Shown here piece after piece: positions 52,401 to 61,674 of a DNA stretch of 64,000 nt. The DNA is from Paralichthys olivaceus (taxonomy: Eukaryota; Chordata; Actinopteri; Pleuronectiformes; Paralichthyidae). The DNA lies in contig NC_091093.1 in NCBI RefSeq assembly GCF_024713975.1, positions 19,713,501 to 19,777,500 of the forward strand. The letters run 5' to 3'. The notes below the pieces were generated by a model. It searched no databases and was not told the origin of the DNA. It worked only from the letters and a program-made list of their open reading frames with translations. Made by a program: the position numbers and the translations under genes. Within the stretch, counting starts at the first letter, position 1. Each line of letters opens with the position of its first letter.

Positions 52401-55400
52401 CTGCATAGACAACCATAGAGTAGAAGTCCAAGAACTCTGATTAGGCTCCTCTAAGCTCATAAAACTTAACTAGAGAAAGTTATATCAGGATATTTACTGC
52501 CACTAGATGTCGCATGACCATAATGTGGATACCCAACCCAAGCCCAATTGGGGCCTGATGGGCCAGCCCAGGATTGGACACATTTTTTTAAATGATATAT
52601 TTTTTCACTGTACATAATTGGTGCAACAATAACCATGTGTGTTATGGACAGAGAAACACACACTGAGTGCAGCTTACATTAAATGCTCAGGACGTTTTTT
52701 CGGACACAAAAAGATGACCCGAGCCACAATCTACACCAGCACCAGCATCTCAAGCAAAACAAAAAACTGCTTTGTTGGCTGCACCCCCCTTTTTGTTCTC
52801 AGCTGTGCTGCAGATACAGTTATATTGGACCCAAAACCAGAAGCTCAACCGAATATTGTTGTCATGTGTACAGCAGAGCCAACCAAATAAATAATCCAGC
52901 CTAGCAAACTGGTAATGATGATATGTTATGAGCATCCTTGTGAGTAACTGCATGTTTTTAAATCTTATTTTTGGGCAATACTCACTCTGTCAGCACCCAA
53001 CCCAGCAACTGATATATAATTTGTTAATTTGATATAAAAATAAGGTATCTTTGGTGATTTTGGTTAAACACTGTGGGGGTCAGTTGACAGGTTTGTTTGT
53101 AGTGTTTGTTTTTTCTCAGAAAGACACCGCAGAGTAGAAATTGGTCCTTTAAGTGTCATGTTCACTCGCTGTCGGTTATTTATAATACATAAAGCAAATT
53201 ACATCTATTCATATTTTCATGGTTAGGTGTAATAGGTGTGTTAACACTATGTAGTTGGAAGTACAAATCTGAATTATGTATTTTAGTTTAAAATCACCTG
53301 CTGTATTATTCCTCATGAGACTTGTGAGCCATGATCTCTAGTGAGGTGAAATAAAATGTAGTGTAACAATATATATTACAAAGAACCAAAATATTCAGTC
53401 ACGTGTAAATTTTAGGGATAAATAAAAGGTCTGTTGACTCACATAGACATTCCACATCGACACAAATACGTTTCTGTAACTGACATCATAATAAATTCAA
53501 TACATCTGGCTGGACTCATGGTGGCATGAAGCCAGACATCTGGGAGCCAGTTTGTGTCCTAATAAATTTTGCCTGTCTGTTCAGTGTCATAAATTTGGCA
53601 AAGAATTAACTAGTTAAAAAATATAATTCAAAGGTTCTCTGACCCAGAATCCTTTTCTCAAAGCATTTTCCTCAGTGGCTGCATCTACATGCATTTTCAG
53701 GTACTGTACATTTCTGCTGTCTACTATCTGCACAGCACTGGCACCAGTCATTCAGTCATGTGCCCCGAGCATGAGCTATATTTATATTCTGTTGCCTATG
53801 ACTAATTTAGACAGATATGTTTACATTTCTTCTTGCTTGAAAGTCAATTAAAATGACTATAAACCATAAATGATTTCATAATTAGGGAGAATTGAGGAGG
53901 GTAAAAGAAGAAAAAAAAACAAGGAGACAGTCAGGAGTCAGTGCGAGGGGAGAAATCACAATGGTGAAGAGAGAGAGAGAGTCAGAAAGAGAGAAAGAGA
54001 CAGAGAGAGAGAGAGAGAGGGGGGAGAGAAGTAAATGGCCCAAAATAGAAACCAATTCCAGAGGAGAAATGGAAATTCAGGCAGATTTGAAAAGGGAGCA
54101 AAACAGAAGAGTGACAAGAGTGAAAACTAATAAAACAGGACAGCTGAAAATTCAGTTTAAGTCCATATATTCTACTGAATGTCTATAAATAAAGCACAAA
54201 TTGTTAAAAAGCAACACACTGTATCGTTTATTCAAAATAAAAAAAAATTCATTCTTGACGAGTGGAAGCAGTTTATAACGTGTACAGTCCAATCAAAAGG
54301 CATTGGTTCTGAGTATCGGAATATTCTGAATTAGGTGTTTTTCCTAAGAATCTGCTTTGATCATAACAAGGACACATTCTTATATATACAAAGTTGAATA
54401 CTAGAGTGACATGGCTGTGACGCCTCAGACTAAACTTTTTAATCAATCTATTCAGCTGTATTTTGCTCTGAGTTTAATGAATGAACTGTTTATGAATTAT
54501 GGTACAACAGGCTGATTATCTGGGCCTCAATTTACATACAGGGAGAACATTAGCCTCCCAAAAACATGAAGCACTCAGCAGCCAAGGATTTTAGCATTTC
54601 CACATCTAATTCATATGGGACAGATTATATTTGAATAAAGAGCATTTATTTAGTTGATAGTAGTCTCTGACCTTACATCAGGCTTTTACCGTGGTAAAGT
54701 GCTGTTACTGTCAGCTTGTGTGATCCGTGTCCTAGGATCAGTTTTCATGATAAGAACTGGTCTAAACCCTCTGGGTTATATCTGCATCTGTGTGTGCTGA
54801 TTTTGTTAGCTCAACTATAATCACTGCTATTTTCTTTGTGAAACACTTGACATTTTCACCTTTTCAGGGTGACAACAAATTATTCAAATTACAGAAGCTG
54901 AGTGCTGACCATAACTCATTAGTTAGTACACTGTGATAAACCAAGGAGAGGGGGTCACAAATAGATATTGTCATTTGGGTTAATTGGAAAAAAAATATCA
55001 CATCATCAAGCTTTAATCTACCTGCATTATGGTAATTAAGGGTCTACTATATATAGCAGGGGTTCTCAAAGTGGGTCCTTCGGGGGGTTCCCATCATAAG
55101 AGGAAATAATTTCTTTTCACAGTAATTTCATCCATAACTAACACACTGACAGAATGTATGACTATTTTGGTCCTGAATTTCATGCATGTCCTGTCACAAA
55201 ATGTCCAAAAGCAAGAATCTTGTCACAGTTGGTCACAAAGGGAGACTGAGCTTTTGCTCTTCAAACCCACACACTTTCAAATTCTATGCCCACTGAACTC
55301 TTTTTGAAATCTTTAGAAAGTTTTATTTATTTTTACTGCTTTATCGCTTATGTGTTCAGTGTCCTTTGAGTCAAATCCCTTGTCTGGTTTAAAATGTTTT

Positions 55401-58400
55401 GGTTTTCTCCCTGGTTTTAAGTACTTTGCAACACTGTTAAGAAAACTGCTATATAATGAAGTATTTTATTAGTATTAGTATTAAAAATGGTGGCCCATAG
55501 TATAATCTATGTCAGTTTAGAGGTCCTTGACATGCAAAAGTTTGAGAACCACTGTGGTTGTCTCGACAACAATCTGGACAATACTTAATCTAGGTGATTA
55601 ATTTTGCTTTGGTTATGTCACATAAAGTTTATCATCAATTGTTGTTGTTCACACCATCCGCTTATCTGACTGAATATCATTAAAACCAACAGATAGTCTT
55701 TGTGCTTTGCCACCTGTAGTGAGACAGGCTGTTGTGCTAAGCTAATTGCTAAAACAAAGCACCTTCTCAGCTGTTTCCAGATGTTGGTACAAAGTGAGCT
55801 TTGGTTAAAATTACACTGCATTCAACCATGTTGCAGGAAAGGCTGTCTTATGCATCACTGGCCAAATAAAGATTCTCTCCTGCTGTTTATGCAACAACCC
55901 ACTCTGAGATTAAAAGCTGTTACTTCAGATGAATAAACAAGCTATTTCTGAAGATCTTCTTCGAGCATCTGTCACAGCCATCAGTAAATTGCAGCTTGCG
56001 GAGGAACATCACGATTGTGTGGATTCACTTTGTCGGAGACTGTCCTGACATCAGCTGGCGAATATTTGGCAGCTGACATAAAAGTGCTACTTGTTTAAGA
56101 GCGAGGAAGTCAAGAGACTCCAAGGGTTACTTATGCATCACAGGTAGTCTCTTCAGCCCCTTTCCGCAGTATCTTCATCTGCACGTGTCAAAACAACTGA
56201 GGCAACATGCAACAGTCCATTCACGATTTTTTATCAAACCCACACTCTTCCTCGATTTCCACACCATGCTGTTGTTGTGCCCACTGTAGCCCCTCATGCG
56301 TGCCCACTGTCACCATGCGCCACTCACTTGCTAAACCGCAGGCCTCCGGCATGCATGTGGCTCTGGATCGTCTGCCAGCGCCCGGCCTTGCTGCCCCCTG
56401 TCACCATGCTTCGAACGCTGTCACTGCGACTGGGCCCCGCCCCAGTCCCAGAGCAAGCACCCCCACTGTCACTGGCCCCCAGTGAGGGTCCAGCACTGCC
56501 CTGCCCACCCTTATCCACGGCCCCACTGGGAGGAGCGGTGGGGTGGATCGTAGACAAAGAAACACGGGACGGACAGACAAGAAAACAGAACCAAGAGAGG
56601 ATACAAAGAAGAAAGAGAGAGAGGAAGAGACGAGAGACAGACGTACAGAGCCGGAGAGCAAAAGTATCATTAGTAAAGTTCTTTAAACTGGTGACAAAGA
56701 CACTTAAGGGAAACGTAGTCCAGCCACAAGTGTCCAGCAGACATCAAGAACTTGGTGGAATAGTTCCTGGTCAGTCAGACAGTCAGTAAAATAAGCAATG
56801 AAGAGGTCGGAGACTGAGACAAAACACATTTTCCAAAGTACAATAGTTGTGGTCAAAACTTCAAAAACCAATGAAAGCCCAGAGATGACTTAAGACGGAA
56901 CTTCAGTACAGGGACCTTCCACTGAGTGAGGACAAATCACACAACACACAGCTGCACACCAGGACAACGTCTTCAACAACAATTAGACAGGAAACGTGGG
57001 CTGACAGTAAAATGAATGATTTCTCATTGAGATATTTCCTGACTCTGTGGCCCACTGTCATACAACTCTGACATATGATTATTCTGTATTCTAATTCTCC
57101 ACTTTCATTTGAATTTAATTATTTATTTTGATTCTAGTTGTTTTTTTAGCTATTTTTCAATGCATTTCCTCACCTTATGTGAAACACTTCCCTCTGAGTT
57201 TGAAAGGTGATAAACATTTCAAAAAGCCCTCTCTTAAAAGCATCATTATTTCCACAATAAGAAGTAACTCTCTTTTATCTGCTTTCAAATATCAGAAATG
57301 CCGCTATGATCTGCCTATTAAATGCCATTTAAATTATATGTCAAAAGTAAAATGCAACGCAATCACAACAATCGTTGCTGCTCACTGATTTTACAATAGT
57401 TTCAGCGCCACTGCACAGATTGAGAGAGATCGATCTCTCTGTGGTTCTGAAATAGTTGAGTGAGATGTAATTGCAGAGCAACAGGCTCACGAAATGCCTC
57501 CTTGAAGTGTGAGATGCATCCAAGTGATGGATCGGAGATTGGTATCAAACAGGCATTTTACCATTGTAACATTTAATTGTAGCACTGTACACAAAGGATA
57601 ACGTGTCACTATTTTTGGAGCAGGGCTCAGTGGACTAGACTCAGGGGGGGGGGGGGCTATCATGCAGCCTCAAAGTGGTTACAGGACCACGAGGGATGGT
57701 GGGAATAGTGATAACGAATGAGCAGAAAACAATGAGTGAGTGGAGGAAGAGGTGATGGGAATAATAACACACAGCATCTGGACATTCACATTAAAAAACA
57801 GAGACAGACACCTCCCCATTGAAGGAACATTTTGACCACAGTCTGCAAATAATGATGGAGGACGTCTCTCCACTTCTTACTACTGCATGAAAGTGAAGCC
57901 AAAATATCCCATAGCTGGGTGCTGCCATCTTGGGGTGGAGATGTCATTTGGAGCCAGAGTCTGCGCAGTAGTGATCGTGGAGTGGAGCCATGGTTTTGAG
58001 GTACCACTGATACATGCACTTGACAAATGACGAGCCAGTCTCAGCTGTCAATCATGATGTCAACTAATCAAATAACTAATTAAAAACAAATGAATTGAAA
58101 AATGACCACTTAAACACAAAACTGTGATAAGAACTGCTTATAGGACAGAAATCATTTTATGGAAACCTTATTTGACGTGTACTTATTTTTTTTTACTTTG
58201 CTCCATGTCCCATCCACTAACAAGAAGATGGGGTTCATGAACTATATGCAGCTAGCCACCAGGGAGCAATTGTGATGTTTTGGCTTCACTTTTTGGGAGC
58301 AGTCATTTCGTTCATTCGTCTGTAAATTAGACATTCTGGTGGAAAGTTGGATGAGAAGATTGACACCAGTATCACAGATGACTGTAAATATGAAGATAAA

Positions 58401-61400
58401 GTCAGTTGCTGCTTAGCTTAGCTTAAACTCACATCAGCAAGTGGAGTGTTGTTTGCTCAGAAAAACAATAATTTACTGCTGTATGTTGGACTATTTCCTG
58501 GCCAGGTGTAGTATCTTTCTGGTGTCTCCATAATTAACCGTCTGTTGCTCTCATTCAGGAAATTTAAATTTTTGTAAAGATTAAACAAATATGTAATTAG
58601 TGAGTGGAGGGAATGACGATTCCCAAAAGTAAAGCCAACCCGTCTCGATCCCAAACTTGTGGTTGGCTGCAGTATAGGTCATAAATCCTGCCTCCCCCAT
58701 GTTATTAGATGGGATCAAACTAAAAAGTCCAAATAAACTTCAAATACATTTTTCTCAAAGATGGTTTCTGTTGTTTGAGGTCATTCATGTGACATTGGTG
58801 TGTCCAAGTGTTATTTGTTTTGGTAAACTTGGCACTACCACGGCTCCATCCCTCAGTTGTTATGGCTCAGACGATGGCTGTGTTCGTATTCATTTCTGGT
58901 TAGTGGGAGAAAGTGGGGATGTGTCATCCATCCTATATACAGTCTACGGTTTAGAGGTGTGGGTAGGCAGATGTCGACACCTTAGGGCCAATCCAGCTTT
59001 GCTGTTTCCAGTCTCTATTGTAAACTATAAGCACAGCAGCATATTTTATGAAACATACTGTATGAGACTTGATCTTCTCATGTAACTCTACACCAGATAG
59101 CTACTACTCCATACAAAGTAAAACATACATATATATATATATATAAAACAATCAGAAAAGCCAACAACAGTCAAACCTGTTTGGAAACCTTGACTTATGT
59201 AAGTGTATTTTCAAGTCAAGTCTGCAACAATATCCTGAGGTGCAGATGTGAATACTTGGAGTTGAGAGGTTGGGTAATGTGAAGCGTGAAGGGTTGAGGT
59301 GAGGGTTTGACTGTCTCCATGGTAACACCCCATGGGCTGCAGGTGAGATGTAAGAAAGGTGTGATGAGGCAAGCAGGGCTGCAGGGAGCGGAGCTATCAA
59401 ACTTTTGTCAAAAATACAAAAGTTTACCATAATAAATAATCAAAGGTTATTTTCCTCATGTATTCAGGTTTTACTTTAAAATCCAGGCAGCATTTAAAAA
59501 GGAGGTGTCATTTTTCTCTGTAATCTTCTCTCATGATATAATACCTGATTTGTGTCTTCAGTTCGGACATATGAACTCATTGTAAATTTATGTGCCTTTT
59601 GTCACACACATCTCTATCAGGTGCTGCATGGCCAGCAGTGCATACTAAACACCACCTCACTGAGGACACGCCTGACTGCAAAAAACATGAGGATTACGCG
59701 GGATGAGAGGAGACTTCTGTAAAAAGACATGTGGCCAGACAGTGTAACAAAATGAGTTTTTCTGCCTCCTTATGGATTACTAAATGTGACCTTTTCACTC
59801 ATCAGAGACGTGTGTTGATAAATCGTTAGCAAGTATTTCTGTGTTATATTTCAGGTACACAAATTGCCAATTGCATTAATTTAGCAAGCACAAATCCTTT
59901 ACCTTGCTAATAATGTCCAATTTCATGATGTCTTTCAAGACAAGCCCCTGTTCACTACAGCCCTGCCCTGATAGAGGGGTCCCTTACCAGCCACGAGTGA
60001 GACTCACTTGGGTGTGAGGCGAGGGTCTCCGTACGGGGCATAGGGAGACATGTTTAAGAGGAACTCCTTGGGCGGGTAGGAGCTCCATCTCTGTTGCACA
60101 TTGCTGCTGTCATTGTTATTCCAAAAGTCTCTGTCTAGATCACTGTGGTCGGAGAGACAGAGACAGAGGTGAGACAGGTAAAGAGCAGCAGACGTTCAAA
60201 GACTGAGAGACAGGAAAGAGAGAAACCAGCATAAAAAGAACAGACGTTAGTATTGTCTCATAAATCTAAAAGTCAGAGAGAGAGTTGATAAATAAAGGAA
60301 AAGTAATAACTTCAATGTCAGTATAGTTATATTGTTAAATGGTGCATCTATTAATGTGGACACTGAATTATTTAGTTCATGAGAAATGAGTTGGAAACAA
60401 GTATGACAGTAAAATACTTACCGTCAAATTTGAGTAGAAAACCATTAGTTATTCAACAGAAGTTGAAGTTATTCTAAGTACAGATACAACAACAATACAT
60501 ACTTTCAGAAATAGGATATGTATTTTTGTATTTTAACATTGAATTCAATGTAATTTAACATTCAAGTTAACCATTCAACTAGTGAATAATATATATATAT
60601 ATATATAATTCATTTACAGATGAACATTTTATGGTTATTTTATATATTCAAATTTAAATTTAATTTAATTTAATAGAAAATATATATTTTTTTTTTTGAC
60701 ATTTAATTAGTAACTTTCTGTGAATAACTTTTTTTACAGTGAACATTCATGACAGCAAAGTGAAAGATTTAGTAAAGAAAGAGTAATGTTGGTAATTAAC
60801 ATGACAGCATTAATATTGGTGCTTGATAAAACATCGATAAATTGGTAAATATTTTATCATGCTGATATAAAACAAAGGAGGCAGAAAAGTCAGTGTTAAA
60901 CAAACAGAATGCATAAACAACAGCTTTTGGAAAATATATTGAAAATGAACAATAAGTGAAATAGGAACAAATGAAACAAACAGATCGCTAGCTGTGTCAT
61001 GCACTGCCCCCTCACTTGGTAACAACAGTGACATAAAATCAAGGTTCCCAAATATTACAGTCCATAACAATTACACATTGTTAATAATAAACAACAATAA
61101 AAACAACCTCAAACTATCCAAGAGAGCAGCACTGGTCATGTTAACGATTACTCTTTTGGGTTTTATTTGGGGGAATATAATGAATTTCCATATTTCTTGA
61201 GTGTTTTCAGTATTAGTGTGTGACTTCTGTATTAAAAGATTATGTTTTGCGATTTTGTTTGAGCATTCCAGATTGATCCGGTTGTCATTTTGTCACTTTA
61301 AGGTTTATGTAAGCTTTATCCATAACCCAATGTCTGATTTACACAAACAGAATATGTAATTGACATTTCTACACTGTGTTGTTGAGAAGTTTTCAGATTG

Positions 61401-61674
61401 AACCTGTTTAATAAATGAGAAATATCACATACAACAGTCTCGAGGGCATCATTCTAGGATGGACATTTTAGACCGCGTAGCAATCTCCATGATTAGTTTT
61501 CCGATCAGGGCTGGCTGTTAAAATGCAATACTAATATCATCACATCATGGATCATTTCCATACGCCACCATCTACAACCCTCCCTGACACCTACTTGATG
61601 GCTTTATTTTCCCCTCGACCTCGCACAGACTCTGGAGAGCTTGCAGCCTCCACCCAGGGCTTATTCCTCTTCCC
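25059..61674 (-). CDS. syt7: Synaptotagmin-7, 5' end outside the window
   Basis: Eleven coding exons in order of transcription: 61595-61674, 60008-60142, 56328-56525, 50854-51204, 46024-46146, 33136-33259, 28598-28865, 28296-28465, 27866-27980, 27491-27690 and 25059-25163. All junctions keep frame. Using every exon gives 622 residues; skipping exons 2-5 of this list leaves 353. Adding the missing lumenal and transmembrane start (about 45 residues in human) to the short form gives close to the human 403. The order is a juxtamembrane GKRNK segment, the variable linker, the SVSDL conserved block, C2A, C2B and the C-terminal WHALKA. Both C2 domains keep the aspartates of the Ca2+ loops (DPFVK with [14 protein letters not shown] with DKDRLSRND). 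SYT7 is a high-affinity, slow Ca2+ sensor for asynchronous release, facilitation and lysosomal or dense-core exocytosis. Fish have two copies; I cannot tell which this is. Confidence 0.96.
25164..27490 (-). other. syt7: syt7 intron before the last exon
   Basis: 2.3 kb of AT-rich intron with no coding sequence recognised. Confidence 0.7.
27491..27690 (-). CDS. syt7: syt7 exon, C2B middle
   Basis: It encodes [19 protein letters not shown] through [14 protein letters not shown] to [17 protein letters not shown]. It carries the polybasic strand (KDKRVEKKK) and the Ca2+-loop aspartates of C2B. The acceptor splits the first Asp codon. Confidence 0.97.
27866..27980 (-). CDS. syt7: syt7 exon, C2B start
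   Basis: It encodes [17 protein letters not shown] through [16 protein letters not shown], the first strands of C2B. The borders are AG|GGGAGT and TCTG|GTAAAG. Confidence 0.96.
28296..28465 (-). CDS. syt7: syt7 exon, C2A end
   Basis: It encodes [19 protein letters not shown] through [15 protein letters not shown] to LKPCSDGS. It includes the DYDRFSRND Ca2+ loop 3 of C2A and the linker to C2B. Confidence 0.97.
28598..28865 (-). CDS. syt7: syt7 exon, C2A start
   Basis: It encodes [12 protein letters not shown], then [11 protein letters not shown] through [20 protein letters not shown] to [12 protein letters not shown]. It matches human SYT7 C2A with few substitutions. The exon starts in phase 0 after TCTAAG. 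Confidence 0.97.
29551..29915 (+). repeat. TIR repeat family, copy A
   Basis: Begins TATAGACTGTACAGAAAGATG, continues with CCAAAATATCCC and CAATCATGACGTTTTACCC, and ends near GGAGCTGTCATGTTG. Related copies lie at 45142-45400, 45868-45940, 57848-58325 and (inverted) 58830-58950. Ends seen among the copies (ATAGACTGTA... and ...ATATACAGTCTA) are inverted, as in a non-autonomous DNA transposon. Confidence 0.65.
31000..31470 (+). repeat. Dispersed repeat family (GATGTCAACTT type), copy 2
   Basis: GATGTCAACTTGGAAGGACA followed by AACAAAATTCG, then GTGAATACATCTGACCCGG and CCTGCTGCATTCTCC. These align piecewise with 18255-18610 and 42570-43010. Confidence 0.55.
32860..32877. repeat. (AAT)n microsatellite
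   Basis: Six AAT units in a syt7 intron. Confidence 0.85.
33136..33259 (-). CDS. syt7: syt7 exon, conserved pre-C2A linker
   Basis: It encodes [20 protein letters not shown] through [17 protein letters not shown]. Human has GQTPHDESDRR and SSVSDLVNSLTSEMLM here, so the exon is secure. It enters in phase 2 and leaves in phase 0 (ATG|GTAACG), making it the fixed receiver for all the optional exons upstream. Confidence 0.95.
34503..34528. repeat. (CA)n microsatellite
   Basis: CA repeat with one GA interruption, directly abutting the telomere-like element that follows. Confidence 0.85.
34540..34745 (+). repeat. Fish repeat with telomere-like CCTAACC units
   Basis: TTAGTGAGGACACTGATTGA leads into CCTAACCTAAACCCTAACC and then ACCAAGTCTTAACC and TGTCCTCACTTTCC. 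I recognise this as a common teleost element, usually flanked by CA repeats as here. It is not a chromosome-end array. Confidence 0.6.
35510..35687 (-). repeat. tRNA-derived SINE remnant
   Basis: On the minus strand it reads GGGGCGACCTGGTAGCACC, then CCTTTGCTGCGTGTGTTCCC and CACTGTCCTGTC with an A-rich end. This matches the head and tail of a widespread teleost SINE. The Pol III box region is degraded. Confidence 0.55.
37422..37449. repeat. (CA)14 microsatellite
   Basis: Uninterrupted CA repeat in a syt7 intron. Confidence 0.95.
38349..38364. repeat. (CA)n microsatellite
   Basis: Eight uninterrupted CA units within a longer imperfect CA-rich stretch. Confidence 0.85.
38595..38615. repeat. 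(AC)n microsatellite
   Basis: About ten AC units. Confidence 0.9.
42570..43010 (+). repeat. Dispersed repeat family (GATGTCAACTT type), copy 3
   Basis: AAACTTGGAAAGATGACAAG near 42733 and GTGAACATACCTGAACCG with CCTGCTGTACACTTC near 42902 align with copy 2. Confidence 0.5.
45142..45400 (+). repeat. TIR repeat family, copy B
   Basis: TATAAAGACGGACGACAC, CCAAAATATCCTGG, AGAGCCAGAGTCTGCACAG and CAGCTGTCAATCATGACG match copies A and C. Confidence 0.6.
45868..45940 (+). repeat. TIR repeat family, copy E (3' end only)
   Basis: TGACTTCACTTATGGAAACTG and CATCCATCTTTATATACAG correspond to the distal end of the family, matching the inverted end seen in copy D. Confidence 0.5.
46024..46146 (-). CDS. 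syt7: syt7 optional linker exon 4 (EGKMVVLSL exon)
   Basis: 41 codons: [19 protein letters not shown], then [19 protein letters not shown] ending EKR. I recall a near-identical block in long mammalian SYT7 isoforms. Borders are CCAG|CGAGGG and AGAG|GTAACG. Length 123 and phase 2-2 make it skippable without a frame change. Confidence 0.9.
46686..47045 (+). repeat. Teleost dispersed repeat
   Basis: GTTTGTTAGTTAGCAGGATT, CAACCGATTTCCATAAAC, GGATGGATCCAGGAATTTT and CCACAATAATTTATTAATTG are phrases of a high-copy fish repeat that I recognise from memory. Confidence 0.6.
48861..49256 (+). pseudogene. Decayed BED zinc-finger / hAT-like transposon fragment
   Basis: The 131-codon frame (no ATG at its start) contains YWQNFM, then [22 protein letters not shown]. 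This is the pattern of a BED finger: an aromatic W..F pair, C-x2-C, then V-R-GG and SS. The final His ligands expected after the helix are missing ([12 protein letters not shown] instead). The DNA that follows has the ATCGGAATCGGTATC stutter common beside such fish elements. It is best read as a truncated transposase remnant inside syt7, on the opposite strand. No domain beyond the finger is visible. Confidence 0.45.
49459..49491. repeat. (TA)n tract with CATATATG interruptions
   Basis: An alternating TA tract of about 33 bases that can fold on itself. Confidence 0.9.
50854..51204 (-). CDS. syt7: syt7 optional linker exon 3 (117 codons)
   Basis: It encodes [18 protein letters not shown], a Gln/Pro-rich middle ([17 protein letters not shown]), a Gly/Arg-rich part ([16 protein letters not shown]) and a conserved-looking end [20 protein letters not shown]. 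The end resembles what I recall from long mammalian SYT7 forms. Borders are CTCAG|TTTCGG and TTCTT|GTAAGT. Length 351 and phase 2-2 keep frame when skipped. The other reading frames here are shadows caused by the high GC content. Confidence 0.9.
53967..54029. repeat. (GA)n-rich tract
   Basis: GA dinucleotides with AAA and CA interruptions. The plus-strand frame through it is low-complexity, not a gene. Confidence 0.85.
55057..55554 (+). mobile_element. hAT-type MITE
   Basis: It starts CAGGGGTTCTCAAAGTGGG and ends GCAAAAGTTTGAGAACCACTG, so the ends form inverted repeats CAGxGGTTCTCAAAxT of about 16 bases. These are hAT (Charlie-like) termini. About 498 bp, no coding capacity. The flanking 8-mers do not match, so the target duplication has decayed or was lost. 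Confidence 0.75.
56328..56525 (-). CDS. syt7: syt7 optional linker exon 2 (66 codons)
   Basis: It encodes a Gly/Ser/Ala-rich stretch ([14 protein letters not shown], then [20 protein letters not shown]) followed by [20 protein letters not shown] and GGLRFS. Borders are CCCAG|TGGGGC and AGCAA|GTGAGT. Length 198, phase 2-2. The GRWQ and HMHAGGL segment looks like the constrained part. Confidence 0.85.
57644..57656. repeat. Poly(G) run of 13
   Basis: Uninterrupted G13 on the plus strand, C13 in syt7 pre-mRNA. Confidence 0.9.
57848..58325 (+). repeat. TIR repeat family, copy C (longest)
   Basis: GATGGAGGACGTCTCTCCAC, GAAGCCAAAATATCCC, TGGAGCCAGAGTCTGCGCAG, CAGCTGTCAATCATGATG and CCACCAGGGAGCAATTG follow the same order as in copies A and B. 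The outer end is degraded. Confidence 0.65.
58830..58950 (-). repeat. TIR repeat family, copy D (inverted 5' end)
   Basis: Read on the minus strand it starts GTAGACTGTATATAGGATGG, then GACACATCCCCACTTTCTCC. It is the start of the family in the opposite orientation, about 0.5 kb from copy C. Confidence 0.55.
59127..59146. repeat. (TA)n tract
   Basis: About ten alternating AT units. Confidence 0.9.
60008..60142 (-). CDS. syt7: syt7 optional linker exon 1 (45 codons)
   Basis: It encodes [20 protein letters not shown], then [20 protein letters not shown] and RLTPK. I recall a closely similar block in long mammalian isoforms. Borders are CACAG|TGATCT and CCCAA|GTGAGT. Length 135, phase 2-2. Confidence 0.92.
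60143..61594 (-). other. syt7: syt7 intron
   Basis: 1.45 kb, very AT-rich, with a TA tract at 60588-60608. No exon recognised. Confidence 0.65.
60588..60608. repeat. (TA)n tract
   Basis: About ten alternating TA units, followed by further AT-rich sequence to 60710. Confidence 0.9.
61595..61674 (-). CDS. syt7: syt7 juxtamembrane exon
   Basis: It encodes [20 protein letters not shown] followed by GENKAIK, aligning with human [20 protein letters not shown] and EKKAIK just after the transmembrane helix. It starts in phase 0 (TTGCAG|GGGAAG) and ends in phase 2 (ATCAA|GTAGGT). The shared exit phase lets it join any optional exon, or the 33136-33259 exon directly (giving AIK-TPGNK). Confidence 0.93.

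Larger units (their letters stand above)
51205..56327 (-). other. syt7: syt7 intron
   Basis: 5.1 kb with no exon recognised. It carries a GA-rich tract (53967-54029), a hAT-type MITE (55057-55554) and pyrimidine-rich sequence near 51700-51900. Confidence 0.6.
56526..60007 (-). other. syt7: syt7 intron
   Basis: 3.5 kb containing a G13 run (57644-57656), TIR-family copies C and D, and a TA tract at 59127-59146. No exon recognised. Confidence 0.6.

Noticed and set aside
56277..56789. 170-codon plus-strand frame
   Set aside because: Its first half is antisense to the syt7 exon at 56328-56525 and the rest is low-complexity Arg/Lys/Glu from a purine-rich intron tract.
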